A stretch of DNA of 64,000 bases from Ciona savignyi (taxonomy: Eukaryota; Chordata; Ascidiacea; Phlebobranchia; Cionidae). The stretch covers positions 711,717-775,716 of the forward strand of contig CH003424.1 in the NCBI GenBank assembly GCA_000149265.1. Reading direction: 5' to 3'. Positions 35,958 to 46,850 of this stretch are shown in pieces. Under the pieces are notes generated by a model. That model ran no database searches. It had not been told where the DNA came from and saw nothing but the letters and a program-made list of their open reading frames with translations. The position numbers were made by a program, and so were the translations under genes. Numbering within the stretch: position 1 is the first letter of the stretch; the number at the start of each line of letters is the position of its first letter.

Positions 35958-38900
35958 TCATTTTTTTGCAGGCTTACCTGTAGGAACTTCGGTAATCTGC
36001 ATGTTGTAGTACGGCACGCTGAGGTTATTGCTTCGAGAAGCATCGAAGCGACGTCTTCTGGCCGGGTCTTCTGATGTCACCCCCGCGATTCGATGTGGAA
36101 AGCTGGTCCGGTCGGAAGTCGAGTCCGAAAAGGATATTTTTTTCTGCGGTTTGTGCGTCGGGCTCCGATTGCGTTTTGACCACTGGAGGGAAGCAGAGGG
36201 CTCACTTTGATAGTGAGATTCGTCGAATGGACGGAGGGAAAGATTTTTAGAATTTTCTTCATGTCTGTGGAAAGTTACGTCTTGACGTTCGTTGTGACGT
36301 GTGTTATAACTATAATGATGACGATCTGAGAGACGTTGTCGCACAACAGGCAGATTGGACTCGGGCAGGCGTCGACGTGAGGACTGCTGTTTGCTCGGGA
36401 AGCGATTTCGTGCTTGTCGCGGTGATGGAACCATGTTACGCGCGTGCCGAAGAAGGATCCTAGAAAGCGAATCTTCATTTTGAGAAGTTAGTTTTACTGC
36501 TTCCCGTGTTGTTTTTTGCGTTGTAGAATCGTTCGGACGATTTCGGAATATTTCGGAAACTCTCGGTGTTTTGACGATGGTCTCACATTCATGATCATAA
36601 AGTGGGTTGACACGATGGACGTGTGCGTCGTGGTATAACGGATATCTATCATTACCATCGCGGTGAAACGCACGGGTGTTTTGGATTTCTCTTGCGGGAA
36701 ATCGATCTCTAATTTCCGGCGCTTCGTCCCTCCCAACCTCGAAAGGAATCCGACCACGTGTTCGTTGGTTCAAGTATGGTCGTGGTTCCCGGTAGTTCTC
36801 AATAAGAAAGCTGTCGTTGTAGAGTGGATTGTTAAGCCTATTTCCATCCCCACGGTCAAGACTTCCAAATAAAGATGGACTTGTCAGAGGAGATATTCTG
36901 TGGGTGATAATATGTCAGTAATATTATTCGGATTATTTTCCCCAAACTGCGTAAATCCCATCTAAAATATCAAGTAATTTACACGACTTAGAAAATTTTT
37001 ATTTTATTATTGCCGATTTAGTTTATTTTTTTGTTTTCACGATGAAAACATGCAACAGAACCCTTTATAAACAATTGGAAACAGAAAAAAAGACGGCAAA
37101 ACGACAGTCCTTAAGTACGAATCCAATTATTTATTGTGCAGTTATTTAATATACCATATACCTGCTCTTTTGTTCTACTGAGCATTGGCGGAAGATCTCT
37201 GCCACCCTCTTGCGGTGAGGTTTATGGTTGATTATATACACTAGGGGCGTAACTCCAGGAATCATAAGAATAACGATATCGGTCATCAGATCAAACCAGT
37301 AAGCACGATCGTTGGCAAAGACGCTGTACCGCAGTATATAGCCGACCTGTTTGTATGCAGAATGATACTGTTTGAGCCAATAACTCAGCGGGTATTCATA
37401 TTAAATATTTAGTAAAACCAATTAAACCACTGGGTACAGGCAATGTCCGCCAATTGCCTTGCCCAAGGACACAATCCACTGGCTAGCGACCAGTTTTGAA
37501 TCTGCAACCCTTGGGTAACAAGGGCTAACACACCCATCTTCGACCGGGCTATAAATATAAACTAACTTGCGGAAATATTTGAACTTACTGTTAACGGCAA
37601 GTATAACATCATCGTGAGTATTGAACCCGCAATAAAGAGTTTGCTGTACAATTCCCAAGTCTTTGTCTTCATTATGATGCATTGAAGGAATAACATTGTA
37701 CATTCATTTCCCCGACCCTCCTCGTATCTGAACTTACGAGCGAATTGCGCGCGCACCATCAGGTAAGTCGTAACCAACATTATAGCAATGAGAAGAGTTC
37801 CAATACCAGCCGTCTGTGTTCAGTCAAAATTGATAAATTAACGACAAAGTTTTATTTGTTATACAATCATATATCGTTTTGTTTTGAGTGATTTAGCTAA
37901 ATTTGGATTGAGTGATTTAGCTAGATTTGGATTTGAGTGATTTAGCTAGATTTGTTTGGAAAAGTATAATAGTCGGGTGTGTCCTTAGACAAGGCCCTTA
38001 GCGGACATTGCGTGAAGGAACGTGTCATATACAACACAACACACTTCAATAGCTCCAGTAACCCGACGGTGGGCGCGGGGTAATCAGATGATTGTCCGTG
38101 CTATGACACACGTTGGGCCTTTAAGGAGATATACATGAATATCCTTTACTAATTACGGTCGTGCGGCCGAATGGTTACCGCGACCGATACACATACCGAC
38201 TTACATAAAAAACGGTCTTAGAAACGAACCCAGTATGGGTTCGAAACTAAGCCTGGTAAAAAAAGTTTAAAAAATAACCTATACTAAGACTAAACCTTAA
38301 CGTACAAAGTAAACTAAAGCCTTAATGGTGCTGGTTTGAATTTGGTGAGATATCCAGCAGATTTTGAAGAATTCCTTGTAAACATATTGCGTTCCAATCC
38401 CGATGGCTGGTAGCGTGAATGACAGAACAACTGCAAACGTGGTGCTGATGAATAATGTCAACATGATGCCAGACACTGTGTGGGATCTGCGGAGGTTGGA
38501 AGCTTTAGATACTTCGACATTTCGTTTAGTTTTTTCGTTTTCTTTGTACTGACACCGAAAGTTTCGAAATCCAAGGTGGGGACGTCACTTGGGCCGTTTT
38601 ATATATTATATGGGTCGGTATATGACACTGTCGTTTAGTTTTTAGTAAGATAAATTGTTTTTTTCTCTAGTAATAAAACAACAAAAGAAACAAATCACAG
38701 CCTAGGAACAGGAAAGAAAGGCTAAACAACCAGTCGTTAAAACACGTCGTAACAAAAGGATATAAATAATTAAATAAAGCGGACGCGGCCGTTAATAATA
38801 ATAATAATAATAAAATCTCCCAAACTGTTGGGTTAGCAAAGCTATTGCAGTGTACTGTGTATTATTAAGACGTTCCTTTAATTTTATTTGAAAGCAATCA

Positions 38901-41900
38901 ATCCAGTGAGTCCATGTCATGTTAGATAAATGCCTCGCCCAAGGGCGATGGTCTTATATGGCTCGCCCAAGGACCCCTCTTACCGACAGGGCTGGTGTCT
39001 AACCAATTAATCCACCCTGCTTGGCAAATAGCAACCTACACTACAGTTTCGTTATTGCTACAGTTAATGAGATTATTAGAGGTTTTTTTTGTCCCGCCCG
39101 ATGGTCTAGCGGTTAAGTGCGTCGCCTTTCAGTCGAAAGGTTGCAGGTGCGAAACTGGTCGCTAGCTAGACGGTTGTGTCCTTGGGCAAGGCACTTTACG
39201 GACATTGCCTGAACCCAGCGGATTAATGGGTTATACCAAATTGAAGGAACGTGTCTATCATATACAACACACTGCAATAGCTCCGGTAACCCGACGATGG
39301 GCGCGAGGTGATCTGACGATTGCCCGTGTGATAACCCCCTAGGTTTTCCCATTCACGGGGATAAACATGAATATCCATATCCTAGGGTATTGATTTATTT
39401 ATTAAGTTATGACCCCATGATGATGGGTTTGTCACTAAGACCGTTTGTATATACAAAGCTACAATAGAATCTGTCGCGTTAACCATTCGGCCACACGACC
39501 GTTCTACAGTTGGATATCCCCCACCTGAATTTGTACATTTGCCAACCAAATACGGCGATCGTCCGCTCAATACTTGCCACCGTAACAGTCACCAGAGGGA
39601 GGTAGAGGAAAACACCAAATAACAGCCCGGAAACCCTACAAGCGATGCCTCCTGTTTGATAACACGCACCGAAGTTGTCATCCTGGACCTGTTGTTTGAA
39701 ATCATGGTCGTATAGGGTCTTTTATGGTTTTATATGGTCTTTTATGCTATTTTTTATAATCTTATATGTTTTTGTGTGGTATTTTATAATCTTTTATGGT
39801 CTTATATGGTATTTTTTGGTATTTTTGTGTCATATATGGTCTAATATGGCCTTTTATGATCTTTCATGGTCTCTCATGGTCGTTTGTAGTCTTTCATGGT
39901 CTTATTTTATATATAATCTCTCTTAATTGGGAAGTTCAGAACCAACCTTAGACGAATTTGATTTGAATACAAAATGATTTAGATTTTTTCCTAGCAAATT
40001 AAGATGATTCAGCTAAAAACATCTGTACAAATACAAATACAAACCCAAAAACCTCCGGCAACAGGATTGCAGACACGGACAACAGCTAAAAGGAAACTGC
40101 GTAGTTAAATAACTATTACGGCGTTAGAGTTAGTTTTAGGTCCTTGATCAACGTTAAGGTTAGATATGGGTTGGAGATTAGTGTTTGGGTCAGGGTTAAA
40201 CTAATTATCTATAGTTTTAGTGAGCAGTTTTCCTTATTTTACACTTTAATGTTATTTTGTACTATAAATCCTATGCGGACGAATATCCGTTATTTGCCCA
40301 TCTATCTTGATGCAAAAGACGGTCCAAACAGACGTATATAAACAGAGTCTGCATTTTGCATGGAGTTGTAGAGCAAAAAGGGCAATGAGCTTATTTACGT
40401 ACACCGTCCCACGGCTCATTACAAAACTTTCAACACTATATTACCTTACCAAACTTGAAACTGTGTTGACGTGGATAGCAGTAGACAATCGTTTAATAAA
40501 AAAATGTCTAAAATGTGACATTGACCTAAAAAGTACCCTATTGTAATATGGGGCAATATGCCAAACATATAACTCATTATAATTTGAATGACGCATTAGA
40601 ATCCACTGCGGCAGTTAAAAGGCTACTGCAGATGGCCTTTAAAACAGAATTCAATAGTACGGCCATCTTGTTACTGTGGCACAGTTGGACTAAACCCGAA
40701 CACGAGTAACAAATCCACCCATCCATATTTAATGAACTTACAAAACAGCAACTTTGATTACTTACCGGTAGTTGAGTGAACTTGTTTGGAATTTCATTTT
40801 TCGGGAGCGACTGCGTAAATGCGAACGGAAAAGACAGAAGGTGAAGCGCCTGGGCATGAGTGTGACATCATTTGGTTATTTGTTGGGGGGCATATAGTTC
40901 TATACACAAAAACGGTTTCTTATTTTACGGGCCAAGTTTCAAAAGCATAAATGGCCCNNNNNNNNNNNNNNNNNNNNNNNNNNNNNNNNNNNNNNNNNNN
41001 NNNNNNNNNNNNNNNNNNNNNNNNNNNNNNNNNNNNNNNNNNNNNNNNNNNNNNNNNCTTTTGAAACTTGGCCCGTAAAATAAAACTTGTCGATCTCTGC
41101 CTTTACCATACTTTTTCTGTGCAGTTTCGTTGCTAGGCAAGGTACACTTAGCGGCTTTAAATAAACTTTTCAAAAGTTGTAGTGCTATCGATTCATGACA
41201 TTACACTACAAGCGCTTCGCAACACCACTGTGGCTCTCCAGGTACTGTACTTTTTTGATTTCATTTGATTCAGCTCAAACCAATGATGGGCTCGTTGCAA
41301 AGACCGTTTTGTTTGTTTTGTATATTTATCGATAAATGTATCGGATGTGTTAACCATTTGGTCACACAACCGTACAAACACTTTTACACTGTCCGTGTTT
41401 TATGATTGTATTTTCCCTACCATGTAAAAACCAATTATCAACTTTATTATCATATATTCTACCACTGCAAGGCAACACATTTGCAAACCCATAAAGGAAT
41501 TTAAGAAACGGTGGTGTAGCAGAATGGTTACCGCGACCGATTCATATGCGGCTCCTTTTATAGTGACGTGCCTATCATGCAATCGAAATCTAGCCCGGTA
41601 AATGATTAAACCTCAGGTGCTTACCGTCAATGTGCTGCATACGTTCGCAATCACAATGCATGACGTAATAAATGACGTCGCTCTTCGCCGGACTGTCGTC
41701 AGAATGACGTAACAAGAAAATATATTCCCGAACAACGCAATAGCCAGATAAATCTCAATGAATACCCGTTGTCTTGTCCACTATAGAAAGCAAATTAATT
41801 AAAACTTTAATTATCTTAAATAGGATAGGATAGGATATTTATGTTTTTCCCCGTGAATGGTAAAACCAAGGGGGTTAACACACGGGCAATCGTCAGATTT

Positions 41901-43198
41901 ACACGTTTCTTTAATTTAGTAGAACCCATTAATCTGCTGGGTTCAGGAAAATACACAATCTGTCTATCATTTACCAGGTTTCTTGATTTCATATTTAGTT
42001 TTAAGTGGCCAAACTACTCGATTAAAACAACCCTTATAATTTTCTCCTCTATTTCTATTAGATTATATGCAATCGCAAATTTTAGGAAAAACCTGTTTAA
42101 TAGAGCAATCAAGGGGCATTGTGTTTAATGTAATTAAAACTTTCGTGTTCTATACCAACCAATTCCAATTACACAATGTAAAGCTTCCATACAACACGAG
42201 ATGTTGTGAATTCACATTCAGTGTATAATTCTATAAAACTGTATTTTCCTACCCAAGAATCAACTAAAAAATATTGCCATATTGTTACTATCTTTTTAAG
42301 GCAATCGACTAAATTAAGAGAGCTTTTAAAAGGCAGGGCCTCGAACCCACAACCAATAGGTTAATAAAGGTATTGAATTGCGGTTATATTCAACGATTAT
42401 GGGGTCCTTTCAATATGTTCACATAATCACGTGTGGACCACGGCGTATTGTATTGTTGAATTATTTATCTGAACAAACTGAAGAATCTTGTTCGCATAGG
42501 GAAGCAGTTGGCAAGCTGTATATGTCACTAATTATCTTGTTATTATACAATTTCGTAATTTGGGGATAATGGTGTGGGAGGTAAGTACTTTAACCCGTGA
42601 TGCGGTTGTTTGTAAGTATATACGAACGGTCGTGTGGTGAAAGGTCAGAAAGATTTATTCATATACACATGTCTACATAAAAATACTGGCTTAGTCAAAC
42701 AGACAACAACAAAATATGGAAAATTCAAATGGCTACTGACATGGCTATTTAAACATATAGGTGTTTATCATATTCACAACTAAAATAGAACGCCTATTCT
42801 TCAAAACTTGGTCTTTCGTTTAACACCTTTTAAAATAAATTAAATAAATTGGCAATATCACATATGTATAATTTCATATTCACGCTGGAATAACAATTTT
42901 GACCAGATCACCCACGTTGATATGAGTTAGATGTAAATAAACATGTTGTAGATGGAACAGGAAAGGATGAAAAAACTAACAGTCGTTGAAACACGTCGTA
43001 AAAATTAAAGAGTATAAATATTAAACTAATGGAATCCACGTAAATAAGTTTTAGATGTTAATATCACCGTAACATCTGTCTCACCTGGGTGCAAGCGTCG
43101 ACGAAAGTGGTGTTTACTAGAAGGGTTGTTACGGTGTCAGTGATATTGTAAGGTGTGGACGTTTTCTCGTTGAAATTCCCGTTTCCACTTGCGTCCAT
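35958..43198 (-). CDS. Class A-like seven-transmembrane receptor with long basic tail, 8 exons
   Basis: Predicted plasma-membrane GPCR of about 682 aa, ligand unknown. Exons in coding order: 43198-43085, 41780-41625, 40849-40766, 39688-39525, 38486-38306, 37813-37589, 37346-37162 and 36897-35958. All phases match. Residues 1-38 are an extracellular N-terminus with NIT and NTT glycosylation sites. TM1 holds the GN pair (ALFGN). TM3 starts at C135 and ends SIERTIAVF, so E/DRY is ERT. ECL2 has C216 (KICWISH), a likely disulfide partner. TM6 has the proline (LYLPLT). TM7 reads TPLVYII in place of NPxxY. TM2 has no acidic residue. The last 320 residues are Arg/Ser/His-rich. Exon 7 could start at 37367 instead. 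A donor-like GTAAGC just before the stop leaves the extreme C-terminus uncertain. The 100-N gap is in intron 2. No subfamily is recognisable. Confidence 0.8.
37020..37115. repeat. Unclassified dispersed repeat (ACGATGAAAACATG family)
   Basis: TTTATTTTTTTGTTTTCACG, ATGAAAACATGCAACAGAAC, then AGACGGCAAAACGACAGTCC. The same order of blocks appears near 52655-52760 and in reverse near 27795-27895. Confidence 0.6.
37405..37548 (-). mobile_element. SINE family A fragment
   Basis: Head-side half: CCACTGGGTACAGGCAATG, TTGCCTTGCCCAAGGACA and TGGCTAGCGACCAG. Lies in the 242-bp intron between GPCR exons 6 and 7 and makes up most of it. Confidence 0.75.
37886..37957. repeat. Three tandem 24-25-bp units
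   Basis: GAGTGATTTAGCTAGATTTG is repeated three times with only single-base changes. Lies just upstream of GPCR exon 6 in coding sense, in intron 5. Confidence 0.85.
37970..38150 (+). mobile_element. SINE family A copy, head lost
   Basis: GTGTGTCCTTAGACAAGG, GAAGGAACGTGTCATATAC, CCCGACGGTGGGCGCGGG and a tail ending GAATATCCTTTA. Antisense within GPCR intron 5. Confidence 0.75.
38155..38265 (+). mobile_element. SINE family B copy, well preserved
   Basis: A good reference copy: GGTCGTGCGGCCGAATGGTT head, ACCGCGACCGATACACATAC, AAAAACGGTCTTAGAAACGA, TATGGGTTCGAAACTAAGCC B-box and an A-rich tail. Confidence 0.8.
38818..39023 (-). mobile_element. SINE family A copy, rearranged
   Basis: Core (GCAAAGCTATTGCAGTGTAC) plus a duplicated GCTCGCCCAAGGACC / CCTCGCCCAAGGGC segment. 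A (TAA)n run at about 38797-38812 precedes it. Confidence 0.7.
39092..39386 (+). mobile_element. SINE family A reference copy, full length
   Basis: One of the cleanest copies, about 295 bp. tRNA-like head GATGGTCTAGCGGTTAAGTG with the A-box, anticodon-like stem CCTTT/AAAGG and degenerate B-box AGGTGCGAAACTGG. Core GTGTCCTTGGGCAAGGCAC, then CCCAGCGGATTAATGGG, ACACACTGCAATAGCTCC, CCCGACGATGGGCGCGAGG, CCCATTCACGGGGATAAAC and the ATCC-rich tail. Antisense to the GPCR gene, in intron 4. Confidence 0.9.
39405..39503 (-). mobile_element. SINE family B copy
   Basis: The complement reads AACGGTCGTGTGGCCGAATG, GTTAACGCGACAG, then TATACAAACGGTCTTAGTGAC and CATCATCATGGGG. It sits about 20 bp below GPCR exon 4 in + coordinates. 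Confidence 0.75.
39709..39915. repeat. Low-complexity TTTTATGGTC tandem tract
   Basis: About 200 bp built from variants of TTTTATGGTC and TATATGGTATTTT. An 83-codon frame across it is an artefact of the repeat. Lies in GPCR intron 3, just upstream of exon 4 in coding sense. Confidence 0.85.
40085..40240. mobile_element. MITE, same family as 29009-29199
   Basis: Left end AAAAGGAAACTGCGTAGTTAA, right end AGTTTTAGTGAGCAGTTTTC. The interior GGCGTTAGAGTTAGTTTTAG matches the other copy. Confidence 0.55.
40920..41083. repeat. Inverted repeat flanking the assembly gap
   Basis: The 26-bp arm at 40920-40945 (containing TTTTACGGGCCAAGTTTC) is exactly reverse-complemented at 41058-41083. The 100 N between them (40958-41057) is the usual placeholder for a gap of unknown size. 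The palindrome may be why assembly failed, or a join of inverted contig ends. Lies in GPCR intron 2. Confidence 0.85.
41265..41376 (-). mobile_element. SINE family B copy
   Basis: The complement carries GGTTGTGTGACCAAATGGTT, a TATACAAAACAAACAAAACG middle, GCAACGAGCCCATCATTGG and GGTTTGAGCTGA. Confidence 0.7.
41508..41602 (+). mobile_element. SINE family B copy
   Basis: ACGGTGGTGTAGCAGAATGG head, ACCGCGACCGATTCATATGC, AGTGACGTGCCTATCATGC and ATCGAAATCTAGCCCGG end. About 20 bp from GPCR exon 2. Confidence 0.7.
41818..41960 (-). mobile_element. SINE family A copy, internally deleted
   Basis: Tail (TAGGATAGGATAGGATAT), CCCGTGAATGGTAAAACC and CACGGGCAATCGTCAG joined directly to CCCATTAATCTGCTGGG. 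Confidence 0.75.
42626..42720 (+). mobile_element. SINE family B copy, diverged
   Basis: CGGTCGTGTGGTGAAAGGTC head and CATATACACATGTCTACATA middle. The B-box is not recognisable. Confidence 0.45.
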
Positions 43199-43337
43199 AG
43201 TACTCACCTCATATCCACTCATTGTAAACAACAGTTGATATTAGACTATTCTAGAAATAAAACATTGTTTTAACGAAGTATTATTTGTTAACACAAACCT
43301 ACATAACTAACGAGGAGAACTACACGATCTAATAATT

Positions 43338-43420
43338 TTTTTAACCCCCTTGGTTTTCCCATTTACGGGGATAAACATAAATATCCTTCTCCTCCTATCC
43401 TATTCTATCCTATTTTTTCC
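43338..43420 (+). mobile_element. SINE family A tail fragment
   Basis: AACCCCCTTGGTTTTCCC, ATTTACGGGGATAAACATAA and TATCC-type tail repeats only. Confidence 0.75.
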
Positions 43421-43604
43421 GTTTAATTTTTAAAGCAACAATGAATATATGTTTATAAAGCACCATCGTATGGTTTTTATTGAGAGACCGAGAAAGGTTT
43501 TTATAGGTACGAAGGTGATTGGTTCGAGTTTCACTGCAACCGCAAATGATCTAGTTTGTAGTCGTGATTACAGCTTATAACTGCGGTGATATAATTTACA
43601 ACAT

Positions 43605-43822
43605 TTTCATGAATCACCGTCCGGTTACCAAAGCTACTTTGCTGTGTTGTGTAAGATCGAGATGCTCCTTCAATTTTGGTAGACCTTCATTACACAGGGT
43701 TCAGGCAATATATCCGCTTACTGCCTGCATTGCCTAAGGATACAACCGACCAGCTGGTACCCAGTTTTTAACCTGCAACCCTGCGACTAAAAGGCGACAC
43801 ACTAATCCACCACGCTACAAGA
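43605..43822 (-). mobile_element. SINE family A copy lacking tail
   Basis: ACCGTCCGGTTACCAAAGC, TTCAGGCAATATATCCGC, CATTGCCTAAGGATACAACC and GGCGACACACTAATCCACC. Lies between the GPCR gene and the single-pass membrane protein gene. Confidence 0.7.
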
Positions 43823-44527
43823 TGGGACGATTGAATATTGAGCAATTGGCCGACAAGAAAATTCTGTGATTTTAGGTTTAAGATTATTGCAAAATTATCC
43901 AGAATACGTGGTACACAATGGAATTATTGACAAACAGTTCTAAACGATGTCAATAATTGAAATATCTGCGGAACTATATTCTTTCTATAGTCTACATTTA
44001 CAGTTTTCGTTATATTTGGTTTATTTCATACCCATTCTAGAGTTTAAATAAAATCTGGCCTTGATAATCACCTACACAGCTTGTAAGGCTTTAATTTTCC
44101 CTGTACCGACCTTTGGAGGGTTCTACACCGACGCCATTAATAATGTAGTCCACTACGTTCTGAAATATTCATGTCCAAAACAACACTGAAAAGACGCTTA
44201 TACGATATCCCTACACACGGTAAGTATTCTTGTATTTTGCAAAAGTCCTGGAACCTTAAACCAAACAAAAAGAGCAATATTTCTTAGAACATTAGAACAG
44301 TCTTTAAACCTTACATTTAACAAAAAAGAAACGATTTTTTTACAACAGACTTTAAATCTCAAATCAAACAATAAACATTATTTTTTGAACAGTTTTTAAA
44401 CCTTAAATATAAGAAAAAATAGTATTTTTTACCCCACTTCTAACACATTAACAAAAAGAACCGGTAAGTACAGAAAAACAAAAGAAGTTTGAACTTGTAT
44501 AGAAACTGATGCGTTGCTGATTATTTC

Positions 44528-46850
44528 TTATTTATCCACCACTCGACATCCTGATGCCAAGTCGGAGCCATCGTGGAATGAAAGGTAGATTGCGTCATTA
44601 GCTGATGACGTCAAACGCGGTGAATTTGAGGGGGTGACTGCAGGTGGAGCATTCGTCCCAAGCGCGGAAATGGTGGAGGAGATGCGACGAGGAATGGCAG
44701 ATATAGCGCTGGCTATAAAAGTACAAGTGTTTAAGAGGACTGGTAACAAACTCGTTTAATTTAGTTGATTACTTAGGGATAGGATATTTTATCCCCGTAA
44801 ATGGAAAAACGCAAGGTTAACACACGAGCAATCGTCAGATCACCTCGCGTCCATCGTCGGGTTACCGGAGCTATTGCAGTGTGTCATGTATGGTCGAGAC
44901 GTTCCTTAAATTAAAAAAAACATTTCTAGATTTGGGCAATGTCCGTTGAGTGCCTTTCGACAAAACTATTAGTCAGCAACCAACCAGTTTTAAACCTGCA
45001 ACCTTTCGGCTGAATAAGCTATATAAATATTTAATCAGCAGACGCGGAAGCAAGATCGCTTCTACCGAAATTGTAAAGTTAAACGATATAATTACAAACT
45101 ATTGATGTAAAAACATTGACAACTTACCTGGGGGGAACACCACGTCGAGAATTAAATTTAACCACTTACGAAACTTTCGAAAGCTATAATTGAACCCGGT
45201 TTGGTATATATCTTATACCACCCAGAATAGGACAAACTTACCCAGACGGGAGCGAATTCCTGGGATATCATTATCGAACACTTCTTGGGTGTCAGTGATA
45301 TTTGTTGAAGGCCTTTTGTACTGTACTGTAAGTAACATTTAAAAATGATACATTTAGAAAACAACTTACTGATAGGTCGTTTTATTTAAAATATAGAGGG
45401 TTGTGTAGTTTAAAAAAAGGCGTGGGTAGTTCAAAATAAAGTTGTTTAACCTGGAAAGGGTATAGTTTAACTTTGCTTAACTTGAAAATTGGATTCTTCA
45501 ACTGAAAAAAGGGTTGTTCGACTTGAAAAAAAGGGTTGTTTGATATTAAAAAAAATATTGTATAGTTAAAAAATAAAGGAAGTTCATTCCTACCAGGGCT
45601 AATATACGTGTCATCAGTGTTGGATGGATATTGCCTCGGGTTTTGATTAGAAATGGGTGTGCTGGCGTCCAGAGCTCGACTCGGTTGAGGTTTACCTGCG
45701 ATGATAATCATGTTAGTGTGTCAAAGTAAAAAAAACAGGAAATATTTTGATACAGGTAGGTCGCCTCTAGTTGTTTTACATAAACTAGTTTTAACTGTGA
45801 TAATCCAAAATTGTAAATCAAGTGTGTGGAAGACATCTTTTTAAAAACGAGAAATACATATTTAATCGAATCGACTTGATTAACTTGAATCTAAAATTAT
45901 AAACCCAAAATATGGTAAGACTACTTTGGTGTGACTGCCCTGCAATTTCATAGTAAATGGCCAAGAACCCAATTGACTTCCTACTATAACAATGCCAAAG
46001 GTGGTTAATATTAACGTTTATAACAACAGTTATAAATCTTTTCTTCAATGTGCCAAGTAAATAATGCGCAGAAATAAATTGACCAACTGACCGGGTGAGA
46101 CAACCAGATCAGCATATTCCCCGGAAGGCTTAGTTGCTCTGGACAAGGGAGAAGCTAATCTGTGTGATGACCGAGCTTTGCCGCGACGGATGTGTGCGTA
46201 CGTCATGTCCTGTGACGTCATAGATTCCGTTTCGTCTTCATTCACAGTGACGTGAATGGTTGGTATGACAACAGGGCAAGCACCTTTGTCGTGTAGCGCG
46301 GATATATTTGGTCGGTTGTTATTGTCGAAGACGATTCCCGTCTGTACCTGAATAACACGGGAACTATAATAATGATGATAATGATGATAATGATAAAAAC
46401 GCCTTCGTAGTACGGGGGTTTTAACCACAAATGTTGGGTTTAGAAGTAATGAATGTGCAAATTAAAGTGGGATTGTATCAAAAGCTAGGGGGAGAAATAT
46501 AGGGGCTATATTTCGGTTGACTTCCTCTATTTTTTTGAGGTGGTCACCATTTTTTGGCCGCACGGTAAGATTTCGTGAAAAAAATCGTATTTCTGCTGAG
46601 TAAATTCAAAAATAGAAATATCCTTCACCTGTCCTTGAGCCAAACGCTCTCTTCTTCGTCCAATTGTTACCAATCCTTCGTTTTTCGTCGACCTTCTTCT
46701 GTTCCATGCGGTCTTCAGCTTTCGCCACGTGACATACACCCCAGCAGCAAGCACAAGGAGAGCTAGAACCGTGGATACGACAGCTAGCGCTATTCTGTAC
46801 GACCAGCAACTATCGGCAGATGGCGGTACAGGTAGAACGCTTGTAGACAT
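44528..46850 (-). CDS. Single-pass membrane protein with tyrosine motifs, 6 exons
   Basis: Product of about 279 aa, family not recognised. Exons in coding order: 46850-46629, 46347-46092, 45695-45594, 45283-45242, 45164-45128 and 44708-44528 (840 nt, phases consistent). An in-frame TAG upstream fixes the ATG. A 5' leader acceptor (TTATTTCAG) sits at 46887, so a non-coding first exon lies further out. Residues 1-17 are short and probably extracellular. Residues 18-41 are the membrane helix (VVSTVLALLVLAAGVYV). Basic TWRKLKTAWNRRR follows, indicating an intracellular C-terminus with no cleaved signal peptide. The tail holds MTYAHI and GEYADLV, both Yxx-hydrophobic motifs, plus a Ser/Thr/Pro-rich end. 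Exons 4 and 5 are tiny (42 and 37 nt) and the least certain. Exon 4 could begin 3 nt later. Confidence 0.6.
44774..45020 (-). mobile_element. SINE family A copy, nearly full length
   Basis: GGGATAGGATATTTTATCC, CACGAGCAATCGTCAGATC, GTCGGGTTACCGGAGC, GGGCAATGTCCGTTGAGTGC and TGCAACCTTTCGGCTGAA. Lies in the intron before the last exon of the single-pass membrane protein gene. Confidence 0.8.
45400..45590. repeat. Degenerate tandem tract (GGGTTGTTTGACTTGAAAAAA)
   Basis: Seven or so imperfect units of roughly 20-30 bp sharing TTGTT, ACTTGAAAA and A-runs. Lies in intron 3 of the single-pass membrane protein gene. The long frame across it is repeat-derived. Confidence 0.6.

Noticed and set aside
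39675..39926. 83-codon hydrophobic frame that could be read as a membrane protein
   Set aside because: Translation of the TTTTATGGTC tandem tract within a GPCR intron on the other strand.
40872..41173. Frames containing runs of X on both strands
   Set aside because: They cross the 100-N gap and translate the inverted repeat at its edges.
45382..45590. Phe/Lys-rich extension of the frame after the single-pass protein's exon 3
   Set aside because: It runs past a proper donor (CCTG then GTAGGA) into a tandem A/T-rich repeat.
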